From NCBI GenBank assembly GCA_012927585.1, contig JABBOY010000039.1:34529-98528 (forward strand): a stretch of DNA of 64,000 nucleotides, written 5' to 3'. The DNA comes from Glaciimonas sp. (GTDB taxonomy: Bacteria > Pseudomonadota > Gammaproteobacteria > Burkholderiales > Burkholderiaceae_D). The notes under the pieces were generated by a model, which worked only from the letters and a program-made list of their open reading frames with translations, searched no databases and had not been told where the DNA came from. Below, piece after piece: positions 45,380 to 54,639 of the stretch (position 1 is its first letter; the number at the start of each line of letters is the position of its first letter). A program made the translations under genes and the position numbers.

Positions 45380-46543
45380 CTATGCTCGTGGCTCTATGCC
45401 GGATGCAATGAGCATTTTGCGAATGATGGCATCTTTACCGTCGTGCTTTAATGAACAGGAATTGGGCCAGTTTACGTCGAAGCTCCGGGTACTGGTTTTC
45501 CCGGTTCCGGGGTCGGGTACAAAAATTACCGAGATGCCTACCTGCGTAATAGTCATTTGTGAAGCTGGAATGGTTTTGCACAACTTTTCACGTAACTCAT
45601 AAATGGCATTGTGGTTAAGCGCCGGATTCACCTCAAGGGTAATGCGCTCTTTGGTGCCATTGATCGCTATTCTAAATTTTTTGATAGCAACGCTCTGAAT
45701 GCCTAAATCAGGGGAGAACTGAAAAGGTGGATTACTTCCTTGTAACGGGGCAAGGTCATATACACGATCATCTTCGACAAATTCGCCAAGTTCCAATCCA
45801 AGTATCGTATCTGCAAACAGCGCCCGGACTTCCTTTTTTGTATCTTTGCTGCCTTTCATATACAGGCTGATTTTTCCTTCATCCTGCGAGTAGACAAAAA
45901 TGATTTCAAAGGCCGGGTGCCGGGCGGCACGCTTGAATGTCGCGCCTTCCCACTCAATGCTGGCGTGAGCATAATCTTCCGGGTACGCAAAAAAATAATC
46001 CAGTTTTCCGCGTTTGTAAGGCTCCACCGTACAATTTTTACCGCGCCCTTCTTTGTTGTGGAAATAATGGCTCAATACTTTTTCAAGGTCTCGAATGCTC
46101 GCATCATCTACCCGCGCAGGTGAGTTATTTATGGTTCTGCATTCGTTCCACTGGTTGCTGCTAATAGAATCGGCACGGCAAAAAGCACTGGCAGCAGGCC
46201 AATACTTGGATCGTTCGAGAAAAATCCAAAAAGCCTTTTCATGGAAACTCTCATGCTCACTGAGTATTTCGGCCAGGTTTTCGTCATGCCATTCAGCCTC
46301 ATCCATAATCGCCTTTACACCACCGTCACAAGCTAGCGCGTCAATCTCTTTAAAATCCCGTTCCATCTCTCCCCGTTGGGTATCAGGCAATGACAACCAT
46401 GCTTGGTAAATCGGCTCAATTTTCGTTTCCGATACCTGACTAAAATCGTACTCCGTGAGTACGCCAACTTTAGCAAAATATCTCACCAACATGGCATTGG
46501 CGGCATGACGAAAAAACGATTTTGGGGAGTAGTTCCGCGCCAT
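45380..46543 (-). CDS. Unrecognised protein of the two-gene cassette, upstream partner
   Basis: 387 residues from ATG 46543 (GGA 8 bases upstream). Starts MARNYSPKSFFRHAANAMLVRYF. The N-terminal half is helical and acidic, the middle has FAYPEDYAHASIEWEG and FEIIFVYSQDEGKISLYMKG in beta-rich runs, and the C-terminus ends in a basic helix. I see no nuclease, ATPase or helix-turn-helix motif that I can name. It sits 207 bases from the type III Res gene and is transcribed in the same direction. The longer frame to 46684 lacks support. Confidence 0.7.
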   Translation of the reverse strand: MARNYSPKSFFRHAANAMLVRYFAKVGVLTEYDFSQVSETKIEPIYQAWLSLPDTQRGEMERDFKEIDALACDGGVKAIMDEAEWHDENLAEILSEHESFHEKAFWIFLERSKYWPAASAFCRADSISSNQWNECRTINNSPARVDDASIRDLEKVLSHYFHNKEGRGKNCTVEPYKRGKLDYFFAYPEDYAHASIEWEGATFKRAARHPAFEIIFVYSQDEGKISLYMKGSKDTKKEVRALFADTILGLELGEFVEDDRVYDLAPLQGSNPPFQFSPDLGIQSVAIKKFRIAINGTKERITLEVNPALNHNAIYELREKLCKTIPASQMTITQVGISVIFVPDPGTGKTSTRSFDVNWPNSCSLKHDGKDAIIRKMLIASGIEPRA

Positions 46544-46750
46544 GTTTTCAGTCCTTCGTATGAATGTGTAAATTCTGTTCATCCGGTCATTGCATACATC
46601 CCACCTTATCTTCAGGCGAATGCAGCAGGCCATGGGTGAAGTTAAGCAGACTATCTTGGCGGTATTTACATCGCAACAGCACAAAGCATTTTAGGTCCAT
46701 CCACGCAGGACACCGCACTGCATAAATGCCCATCTATGGCCGCAACAAGG

Positions 46751-49273
46751 CTACTGCGTTGCAACCCCAAACACCAAATCCAACCCCGCATTGCTATCCA
46801 CGGCCAGCACTCGCTTGCGATTCGTTGCATCAATCAAATCCACGCGCTTAATTTCCTTGCCAACCAGCCGGATCAATTCAATGCGACCGAAGTGCATAGC
46901 ATGTTTGGCGGCGAACTGCGCCAGGCCTTTTGCTTTGGCATAGCTGTCGGCCAGCGCAGGGGAATGCGGTTCGAGAATATCCACGATGTGGTCGCCGCCA
47001 TTGCTGCGCACCACCAGAAAGTCTGGGTACATCGGCCGAACCTCACCACCGAACTCATAAGGCAACGACAGCGCCCACGGCTTGCGCGGTACGTTGCGCA
47101 GCCATCCGACAACATCTGCGCGCGCAATTTCGACTTCGATTACTGGATGTTCCCAAGTGTTCAGCACAGTGACAAAATGTCCGGTGGCATCGACATACAT
47201 GTGCTCGTCATAGCTGCGGAAAATCGGGTCTTTGACATCCACAGCCAGCATCATTTCAACTGGGGGCAAGAATGACAAAGCTTCGGGCTCCTTCGCCACT
47301 TCCTGCACCTTGTTGTAGTCCTCTCGCTCGGCAGTGGTCAGCTTCTTGATGGCAGTCTTGTTCTGTTTGAACAATGCCTCGCAGCGCGCACCACAAGCCG
47401 CTTCCAGTGTCTTCCAGGCCTTCTCGTCTTGCAGCATGAGGAACAGTTCAAGTCGTGACCGGCTGGGCATTTCGTCGGCCTCGTCCTGGTCGTAGTGCGT
47501 CTGCCAGTAGTCCAAGTGCAGCCCTTCGCCCAAGCGCTGCCCGGCGCGATTGAACAGGTCGTCAATGTTCTTTTCATCCAGCGGCACCGTGATGGCCTGA
47601 CCTTGTATTTCCTTCCAAGTACCTTGCTCGACAATCACGGCGTTTAGCGTGATTTGACCGGAGCCCGTCACTTTTGCATCAAAGTTCGGATCGTCTTTTT
47701 TCAGTCTGGCCAACTCCGCGTCCAGCGTGTCGATCACCAGCCTCTTGGAACCGTCCCAGGCAGTCATATCCACTTCGTGCATGGTCGTCAACAGGCGCGA
47801 CAGCGCCATCAAACGGCGCGTATTGGATACTTTGCGCACCCGCTCAACGCGGTAAGTGGGCAGACCGGTCAGCGCCTCGAACGCTGCGTCCATGCTGGCG
47901 TCGCGCTTGAAGGTCGCCATCTTTGCGCCGTCCTCCACATCGGTAGGTGGTAGCTCCATCGGGTCGCCTTGCTTCAAGTGGTTGACGACGCGCGCCAATC
48001 CTTCCTTGTCGTAGTGCGGCAGATACAGCGAAACCGAGTTCAGTATCTCGCTGCCCTCGATGCGGCGCGCCAGGGGGGTGCGCACCATGCGCCCAATAAG
48101 CTGGGCAATCAGCGTGTCGTCCTGTGCTGTGCGGAATGACATCATCACCTCGGCGCGCGGGCAATCCCAGCCGGTGGTCAGCGCCATCTTGAACAGCACG
48201 AACTTGATATTCGTATCTTCTTGAATGTGTGACGGGTCAATCTTTCGGATCAGAACGCCATGGGCAGAAAGGGGCGCGTCGTGTTCAAAGCAATGTGCGA
48301 TCTCGGCAGGGTCAATCGGCCCGGTTTCCTTTTCGATGGTGGCAATTACCTCGTCCAAGTTGGTACGCGAAACGCCATCGCTGCTGCCGTCTTGCACCTG
48401 AATGATCAGCGCCGGGTGCACCGTAGGTATGCCCTGTGCCTGCGCGTACTCATTCCACTGCGTACCCATAGCGCGCCATTGCAGAACGGCTGCGCGCAGC
48501 ATGGTGGTGTCGGTGGGGAAGTCCTGATTCGGGTGAAAAACCATGATTCGGTCTTTCAGCAAGCCCGATGCCCGCACATCCAGCGGATTCACTTCGCACT
48601 TGTGCGGCGTGCGATTTGTCTGGCCTTCGATCAACTGTTGAAAACGCTGCGGCGTAGCCGATACGCCCAAAATCAAGTCAATGGCCGGAATCTCACCCTC
48701 AGAGCCTTTGACAAACTTCTGCATCACCGTTTGCCGGGTGTTTTCATCCGTACGCGACACCTTGGTGCCACGGTGTGCCTCGTCAATGATCAGATAGAAG
48801 CGGTCGGCCTTTGCCTTGGCCGTGTTACTGATGGTTTCCCAAATCGTATAGGTGCGCTTGTCGCCCCGGCCCGAAGTCAGCAGCTTGTCTTTGCCCAGCT
48901 TCTGCGTATTGATGAAATACACCTTGCCGCCGTCAAACATCTCTCGGTCAAAGTCAGTGTCCACAATGACCAAATCGTTATTTCCAAGCTTGGTAGATGC
49001 CGATGCAAGCCGTTTTTTGGATTGCTCATTGAGAACGGGCTGGTCAGATAGCCATAGAAAAACCGCATTCGGCTGGGCTTCAAAACGATCAGAGCCAGTC
49101 AGAATTTCTTCAATGAATGCGGCGGTAATAACCGTCTTACCCGAGCCAGTCGGTGCAGCCAGAATCACCGCCTGTCGATTTCCGTTTTTCTGCACGTCGT
49201 ATCGAGCAAGGTCCAGCTTTTTAAACAATTGCTCGACGGCTACGTCCTGAAAGTCTTTGAGTTCGATTTTCAT
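46751..49273 (-). CDS. res: Type III restriction enzyme Res-like helicase-nuclease
   Basis: 840 residues. SF2 helicase motifs: PTGSGKT (41-47), IIDEAHRGT, LGVSATP, and the late MALTTGWDCPRAEVMMSFR and QLIGRMVRTP. The C-terminal domain has MYPDFLVV followed by VDILEPH, which fits PD-(D/E)xK spacing but with His in place of the catalytic Lys. It cuts DNA as a complex with Mod in type III systems. Its start overlaps the mod stop (ATGA). Confidence 0.88.
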   Translation of the reverse strand: MKIELKDFQDVAVEQLFKKLDLARYDVQKNGNRQAVILAAPTGSGKTVITAAFIEEILTGSDRFEAQPNAVFLWLSDQPVLNEQSKKRLASASTKLGNNDLVIVDTDFDREMFDGGKVYFINTQKLGKDKLLTSGRGDKRTYTIWETISNTAKAKADRFYLIIDEAHRGTKVSRTDENTRQTVMQKFVKGSEGEIPAIDLILGVSATPQRFQQLIEGQTNRTPHKCEVNPLDVRASGLLKDRIMVFHPNQDFPTDTTMLRAAVLQWRAMGTQWNEYAQAQGIPTVHPALIIQVQDGSSDGVSRTNLDEVIATIEKETGPIDPAEIAHCFEHDAPLSAHGVLIRKIDPSHIQEDTNIKFVLFKMALTTGWDCPRAEVMMSFRTAQDDTLIAQLIGRMVRTPLARRIEGSEILNSVSLYLPHYDKEGLARVVNHLKQGDPMELPPTDVEDGAKMATFKRDASMDAAFEALTGLPTYRVERVRKVSNTRRLMALSRLLTTMHEVDMTAWDGSKRLVIDTLDAELARLKKDDPNFDAKVTGSGQITLNAVIVEQGTWKEIQGQAITVPLDEKNIDDLFNRAGQRLGEGLHLDYWQTHYDQDEADEMPSRSRLELFLMLQDEKAWKTLEAACGARCEALFKQNKTAIKKLTTAEREDYNKVQEVAKEPEALSFLPPVEMMLAVDVKDPIFRSYDEHMYVDATGHFVTVLNTWEHPVIEVEIARADVVGWLRNVPRKPWALSLPYEFGGEVRPMYPDFLVVRSNGGDHIVDILEPHSPALADSYAKAKGLAQFAAKHAMHFGRIELIRLVGKEIKRVDLIDATNRKRVLAVDSNAGLDLVFGVATQ

Positions 49274-51705
49274 TGGGCAGGTTTCTCAGACAAATTGATG
49301 CGGAAGTTTTCTAGGTAGTCTTTGTAGAGCTGCACTACATGCAACTCGGGCCACTCGTGGCGCAGCTTGTAGACCGTGTCCTGCGAATTGGTGACGATAA
49401 ATACGTGGGTCAGGTCTGAACGGCTCTCAACGTGGCGCACAAAGTCCTTGAATCGGGTTTCTTGCATCAGCACCACGAAGGGGCTGCCATCGGGCAGCAG
49501 CCATGGCGCGTGCGCGTCTGGCGCGTCCGGGCGTGGCCCGCGTGAGCCCGCCATCATCCATAGGATTGGCAGAATCGCGCTGAACTGTCTGCCCATCTGG
49601 ATTTCTTGCGGGTCTAGAAAATCCAGCCGGAAATATTCGATATTGGTTTCAAATCCCGCTGAGAGAGGCCGTTTTTCTTCTTCGGTGATGAGTTGTGGCC
49701 CCATCGCTTCTAGTGCCTGCATCTTCAAACGGCTGAAAAACTTATTGTCTGTGGTCGCGACATAAACCTCGTTTACGTGCTCGGCGTTTGCCAACTCTTC
49801 AAGCCACGCTACTCCATGTTGAACATCCCAAAGAATGGAGACTTGGCATTCCGCGTCCAACAGCCAGGGGGCGTCGGTTACTTTGTTCTGAGCCAAATTT
49901 GGGAGAAGGGCTGCAATTTGCTTTCTCTGCGCGACCGCTAAGTGCTTGCCTTCGGCAAATCCCCACTGCTTCACGATCCGCTGCGACTCCCGGCTGACAT
50001 TTTTTCCGGTGAAGTAGTCACCTTCCAATTGGGCACCACGCTCGTTCCTGCCCAAAATAGAGAACTTTGAACGTGGCCAAGTTACGGATCTGCAAATACC
50101 GTTTTGGTCCCATGTATCTTGACCAGGTTGAAATCCTGACGACGCGAGCTTTGCGGCTTCTTCTTCAGATACTTCGTTGTTGGTCACCATGATGCATTGG
50201 CGATGTCCTTGATCGTTGGCATTCAACAGGTTTATTGCGTTTAGAGTTGTCCCGCTGCCAGCAAAAAAATCTACGACCAAGGCACTTGGTTTGTCCGAAA
50301 CGAAAAGTTGAAGCGCGTCATAGACGGCATAAACGGACTTTGGAAAAGGAAACTTTTTGTCTGGGATGAACGTGCTAACAATTTGACTGCCATAGGAATT
50401 TGCATCGTGTAGATTTTTCTTCCATGCTGTCGTGCCCCTATGGGGTTTGCCGCCAGGAATTACGACAATTTTTGAACCATCGCTCCTAACCCCCGCGACC
50501 CGGTAGGTGCCGTTTTCTATTTTCTTGACACTAGGCACAGTTACATAGGCGAAGTTGTACGCTTGGTAATCGTTAGTGCTTTTGGAAACCCTTACAAACC
50601 CTAAATCGGCTGCCCTTTTGAGACTAGGCTCAGTGAGCCCCCAGTTCATATGCTTCCCATCATCACGTATTGGAAAAACAGGTACTGCGCCCGGTATGAC
50701 TATTGCATCTGTAAGTGGTTGAGTCGGGTTTAGTGGCTCTCCAATGCAGACAATTTTTTCCGTTTTTGTATCAACATAAATCGGATAGAACTGCCTAACG
50801 CCTCCCTTTTTTGTACCGCGTGCAGATTCCACGTCACTGCGGCGCAAGTAAGGCCAGCGGACTTCGACTTCGGCGCTTTCCAATGTCAATTCTTGCGCTC
50901 TTGCCAAGCCGACATACACCACGATTAGGTACTCATCGACTTGCGAAAGTCGACCGTCACGAGCCTTGCCCTTCGGATTAATTGTTACGTTAACAATTTG
51001 ACGGTCACAGTCCTTAAAAATTTCATCCAGCAATAGACCAAGGGTAAAAAGTTCGTTGTCATCAATTGCTACGATTAGTGTGGACTCGGACGGATTCAAA
51101 AGGCGTTGTGCAAGGCGGAGGCGCTTGGCCATAAAGGTGAGCCATTTACTATGCTGCCACGCATCATTTTTATCCACATAGTCGTTGTTGTATTTCCAGT
51201 CTCGTGACCCAGAGTTATAGGGCGGGTCGATGTAAATGCAATCGACCTTTCCCTCGTAAGGAAGTACCAACAGTTGCAGAGCGTGATAGTTGTCTGCCTC
51301 GATCAGCACATGGTGCGGCTTTGACGGGTCACCATTGTTGACAGAATCCATTGGCGTGAGAGATGGGTAAATTGTTTCGCCCATGCTCCTGATAACAACC
51401 AATTGATCAATCGGGAAAGACTCCCTGGAGCCCGCTGCGATTGGTCCGCCCCTCTCATGCTCACAAACTGCCGATCCGCCCTTGATCGTCAGAACCCGCC
51501 AAATTTCGGCAAGGTTGCCGGTTTTCTTGGCAACTCTTTCGCCGCGTCGAACACGTTTACCAAAAATTGGCACGACTTCCGGCTGATGCTCTTCAAACAC
51601 TAGGCCAAAACGGGTGTGCTTCTTGAGTTTGGCGACTTCCTCCGCGATGCTTTGTCTTAGTGCCGGATCAACGATTTCAGCAATTTTTTCTTCAATGCGT
51701 GCCAT
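49270..51705 (-). CDS. mod: Type III DNA methyltransferase Mod (beta class)
   Basis: 811 residues. The catalytic DPPYNSGS (motif IV) precedes the SAM-binding DFFAGSGTT (motif I), which is the beta-class order of N6-adenine or N4-cytosine methyltransferases of type III systems. The stretch between them is the target recognition region and is A+T-rich. The C-terminus is longer than in typical Mod proteins. It is first in the mod-res operon. No phase-variable repeat tract is visible in the gene. Confidence 0.9.
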   Translation of the reverse strand: MARIEEKIAEIVDPALRQSIAEEVAKLKKHTRFGLVFEEHQPEVVPIFGKRVRRGERVAKKTGNLAEIWRVLTIKGGSAVCEHERGGPIAAGSRESFPIDQLVVIRSMGETIYPSLTPMDSVNNGDPSKPHHVLIEADNYHALQLLVLPYEGKVDCIYIDPPYNSGSRDWKYNNDYVDKNDAWQHSKWLTFMAKRLRLAQRLLNPSESTLIVAIDDNELFTLGLLLDEIFKDCDRQIVNVTINPKGKARDGRLSQVDEYLIVVYVGLARAQELTLESAEVEVRWPYLRRSDVESARGTKKGGVRQFYPIYVDTKTEKIVCIGEPLNPTQPLTDAIVIPGAVPVFPIRDDGKHMNWGLTEPSLKRAADLGFVRVSKSTNDYQAYNFAYVTVPSVKKIENGTYRVAGVRSDGSKIVVIPGGKPHRGTTAWKKNLHDANSYGSQIVSTFIPDKKFPFPKSVYAVYDALQLFVSDKPSALVVDFFAGSGTTLNAINLLNANDQGHRQCIMVTNNEVSEEEAAKLASSGFQPGQDTWDQNGICRSVTWPRSKFSILGRNERGAQLEGDYFTGKNVSRESQRIVKQWGFAEGKHLAVAQRKQIAALLPNLAQNKVTDAPWLLDAECQVSILWDVQHGVAWLEELANAEHVNEVYVATTDNKFFSRLKMQALEAMGPQLITEEEKRPLSAGFETNIEYFRLDFLDPQEIQMGRQFSAILPILWMMAGSRGPRPDAPDAHAPWLLPDGSPFVVLMQETRFKDFVRHVESRSDLTHVFIVTNSQDTVYKLRHEWPELHVVQLYKDYLENFRINLSEKPAQ

Positions 51706-52424
51706 TAGGTTTTTTGGTGTGTTCTATCGTTCTGTAGGTGGTTTGGACAAACAACGCAAATGTTTCCCCGCATTTTGTGCAAATCCCGGAAATTTTCGCT
51801 TCACTTTTCGAGCTTTGATATAAACATCTTTAGCATCCTCGCTCTTGGTTTACTTGGTTGCGCAGATAAGTGCAAATCAGGTCTTCAAGTAAGTGCCAGG
51901 TCAGCAGTTTTTGCAGTTCAGTCATGTTTTCGTGTTCTGTGAATCGTATTGTTTTGATAGCGAATGCAAAGACAACCGCGCAAACCGATGTATCCAAATC
52001 GGAATGTATTTCTTGTGGATAAGCATATTAAACTATGACGGGACGGCATGGGACGAAAAAGCTGGTAGCAATTGAAACCCGCTTGGTGGTATGCGACGGG
52101 CGGCAGCATCGGGAGCGCATAAAAAACATAGCCAAGTGAACAATGCACGCTCCTATGTCGCTTGCCACTGCGCTACGCCGTTAGCCAAGCGCCCGCGCGC
52201 AAGCGCAACACGCAACTCCAACCGCGCTGTGCAATCCAATTGACAAGGTGCATTTTGTTGCTGCATCCACCCGAATTTACGCTGTCCGGCCAAAGTTGGC
52301 GGCGATGACTTTTCCGTCATCCTCTCGCGTCAATAATTCCAGGCGTTCGCCAAGCAAGCGCCATCCTTTCGCCTGTTCGGCTTCAAAGTTTGCTCGGTCA
52401 AGTCCCACAGCATCCAATCGCGCT
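51706..52424. other. Non-coding stretch at the right end of the element
   Basis: 720 bases with only short frames and no motif. It includes the mod 5' region, then sequence of mixed composition up to the GGGGGTAT repeats. A minus-strand frame at 52277-52459 (about 60 codons) is fairly GC-rich at third positions and might be the tail of a lost gene, but I cannot support it. Confidence 0.4.
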
Positions 52425-52444
52425 GGGGGTATCAATGGGGGTAT
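52425..52444 (+). repeat. Paired GGGGGTAT repeats inside the right junction
   Basis: GGGGGTAT-CAAT-GGGGGTAT, followed by AAAAAATCGCACC. The unit length and 12-base spacing equal those at 37126-37145, and the orientation is the same. Confidence 0.6.
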
Positions 52445-52507
52445 TTCAAAAAATCGCACCAGAAATTTTTAGTTCCATGTTTATCACTGGCAAGGCTTCA
52501 CGGGTCG

Positions 52508-52536
52508 CCGGTTCGATTGCCGCCGCCCCACCATTA
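52508..52536 (+). repeat. Decayed copy of the ssrA 3' end (right attachment site)
   Basis: CCGGTTCGATTGCCGCCGCC then CCACCATTA, against CGGGTTCGATTCCCGCCGCCTCCACCATTA in ssrA (36986-37015). One base is deleted and the T-stem pairs are broken, so this copy is not functional. Confidence 0.75.
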
Positions 52537-52538
52537 CA

Positions 52539-52572
52539 AAATACCAGCCGCGTATGCAGTTGGTATTTTTTT
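52539..52572 (+). terminator. Terminator right after the displaced ssrA end
   Basis: AAATACCA/TGGTATTT with an inner GC/GC pair and an eight-T tract. Its position suggests that it is the original ssrA terminator of the host chromosome or of an older element. Confidence 0.7.
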
Positions 52573-53040
52573 GCCTACATCCGCGTGCCTGCGAGGGTTC
52601 CCGAGGGTTCTTCCGGACGCCAGGGTTCACGGCTTCGCGTCAAAAATGGTCGTTTTTGCTCTCTACAGGCCATTATTCTCTCCGGCTCTCTTTCGCCAAA
52701 CGGGCCGAAGTCCGCAAGGGGTAGAATTATTCCCATAAAAATCAATAAGTTACACGTGGACTAATCAAGCGGTTTTAATTTGGCATTGGTAGGGAAAGAA
52801 ATCCGCTTGAAATCAGAGAGCAGAGAACGTCGAATTTGGAAGTAATATTCGCGAAAAAATGTCTGCGCTACCAACAATAAGGCTGGCCGCATGCTGCGCA
52901 ATATTTGTTTCCCATGACAATTCTCCATGCACAAAAAACGTGTATCGAACATACATGGTGAACTAATAATTAGCTTTTTTGTTGACAACGATTTGCAATT
53001 AACGCATTGTTGTTGACATTAATCTTCAAATATTCCATTG
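52573..53040. other. Intergenic region upstream of the Fic gene
   Basis: 468 bases without a supported gene. Just before the Fic start there are two TTGACA strings (52982 and 53013) in similar AT-rich context, but no matching -10 at normal spacing. Confidence 0.4.
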
Positions 53041-54579
53041 ATGCGCAAAAATATTGACACTCTCGCGACCCTTGTTTTCAGCTCCGCCGACGATCAGGCG
53101 AACGCGCAGCGCGTATCCAGATTGGCTCGGGCTGGAAAGTTACGGTCAATTCATCGAGGGATCTACACCAGCGTTCTGGAAACGCCGCTTGAACAAATCG
53201 TACGGACTAACTGGCGCCAAATTGCCGAGTATCTATATCCTGGATCGGTGCTGGGCTACCGCTCGGCGCAGGAGGGCAAACCCGACCAAGAGGGGCGAAT
53301 TTTTCTGGTTCAAGGAAACCGGGCGCGACGCACTGAATTGCCGGGCCTGACACTGGTAACAATTCCCGGTTCAGGGCCTGTTTCGGGCCTTGAGCCAACT
53401 CTGAACGATACCCCTTACGGCAAATTGTTTGTTTCTTCCGAGGCCCGCCGACTTCTCGAAAACCTCTATACCGGCCGAGATGCCGCTATCCGAACGATGG
53501 GACGCGCATGGGTAGAATCGCACCTCAGTCGGCTTTGCACTTTGCGTGGCGAGCATAAGGTTAACGACCTGCGCGACGCAGCACGCCAACTGGCAGTGCC
53601 GCTGGGATTGGAGGCTCAATTCAAAACACTGAACAGTATCGTCTCGGCATTGATGCAAACGGGAGAAGCTCGACGCTTGAGTGCGGTCGATGCGCTTGCT
53701 CGTGCTGCAGGCAAACCATACGATCCTGATCGCATGGTGATTTTTGATGTCCTGTTTACCGCACTCCGCCAATCATTTCAACATATTCCCGATCCGACCG
53801 GGCCTGGTTTGAGCACAACCCATTTTGCTTTCTTTGAATCTTATTTCTCCAACTACATCGAGGGCACGACCTTCACGGTGGAAGAGGCAAGCGAAATTAT
53901 TTTCGAAGGCAAGATGATCGAAAAGCGCTCCGAGGACTCGCATGACGTGCTCGGCACCTATCAGGCCATCACCCAGCAACCTTTCAGGTCAACTCCACCG
54001 AGCAACGAAGACGAGTTTCTGGAATGGCTGAAACTCACCAACCATCGCGTGCTCTCTAGCCGACAGGAGAAAAATCCCGGCCAGTGGAAAGAAAAACTCA
54101 ATCAAGCGGGCTCCACCTTGTTCGTTCATCCGGAGCTGGTACAAGGCACGCTGCGGGAAGGTTTCAAACGTGTAGCTCTATTGGAAGATCCATTCGCACG
54201 CGCATTGATGGCGATGTTCGTTGTGACAGAGGTGCACCCCTTTGAAGACGGTAACGGCCGAACCGCCCGTCTGGCGATGAATGCCTACCTGACCCAAGCC
54301 GCCGCCTGCCGGATCATTATTCCCACCGCGTACCGCGAAGACTATTTGTTGCCACTGAAAGCCCTGTCCAGAAATGCCGATCCGGTTCCATTTCTCCGGT
54401 CAATGACTCGAGCACAAGCTTGGTCGGCCGCGTTTGACTATTCCAGCTTCCAAAATACGTTGAAACGGATGGCAGCGTGCAATGCATTTGCCGATGACAT
54501 CACTCAGCACAAGCTTTTGCATCCCAATGAAATACGCGGACTTATTGACAAAGAAGCGCGCAATAATCAGTCTCAATGA
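53041..54579 (+). CDS. Fic-domain protein with N-terminal AbiEi-like helix-turn-helix
   Basis: 512 residues. The N-terminal 60 residues (TLATLVFSS..ANAQRVSRLARAGKLRSIHRGIYTS) resemble the winged-helix of AbiEi-type antitoxins. The Fic core has the intact motif HPFEDGNGRTAR (His399). Upstream, Ser270-x3-Glu274-Gly (SNYIEG) matches the inhibitory (S/T)xxxE(G/N) helix of class II Fic proteins, so it should be self-inhibited. Fic enzymes transfer AMP or similar groups to target hydroxyls. It lies between two partial copies of the ssrA end and is probably cargo. The start is ATG 53041; the preceding TTG is an alternative. Confidence 0.88.
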   Translation: MRKNIDTLATLVFSSADDQANAQRVSRLARAGKLRSIHRGIYTSVLETPLEQIVRTNWRQIAEYLYPGSVLGYRSAQEGKPDQEGRIFLVQGNRARRTELPGLTLVTIPGSGPVSGLEPTLNDTPYGKLFVSSEARRLLENLYTGRDAAIRTMGRAWVESHLSRLCTLRGEHKVNDLRDAARQLAVPLGLEAQFKTLNSIVSALMQTGEARRLSAVDALARAAGKPYDPDRMVIFDVLFTALRQSFQHIPDPTGPGLSTTHFAFFESYFSNYIEGTTFTVEEASEIIFEGKMIEKRSEDSHDVLGTYQAITQQPFRSTPPSNEDEFLEWLKLTNHRVLSSRQEKNPGQWKEKLNQAGSTLFVHPELVQGTLREGFKRVALLEDPFARALMAMFVVTEVHPFEDGNGRTARLAMNAYLTQAAACRIIIPTAYREDYLLPLKALSRNADPVPFLRSMTRAQAWSAAFDYSSFQNTLKRMAACNAFADDITQHKLLHPNEIRGLIDKEARNNQSQ

Positions 54580-54639
54580 CAAAACTGGGATTCAATGCGA
54601 CTGATCTGCCATTCTGCTGACACCCGCACCAGGCAATTG

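Larger units (their letters stand above)
37013..52536. mobile_element. Integrative element at the 3' end of ssrA
   Basis: A tyrosine integrase starts 162 bases after the ssrA CCA. The far end (52508-52536) repeats the ssrA T-arm and 3' end in decayed form (GGTTCGATT, CCGCCGCC, CCACCATTA) and is followed at once by a T-rich terminator, as expected for the displaced original ssrA end. In between lie a P4-like replication block, conserved mobile-element genes, an unknown cassette and a type III restriction-modification pair. There are no phage structural or conjugation genes, so it resembles a satellite or cargo-carrying genomic island. Confidence 0.8.

Noticed and set aside
52277..52459. 60-codon minus-strand frame near the right junction
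   Set aside because: Could be the tail of a lost gene, but it starts inside the repeats and shows no recognisable motif.
52248..52472. Plus-strand frame containing NGGISKNRT, similar to the frame before the integrase
   Set aside because: The similarity comes from the GGGGGTAT repeats, not from a protein.
37013..52536. Prophage
   Set aside because: No capsid, portal, terminase, tail or lysis genes; better described as a satellite-like island.
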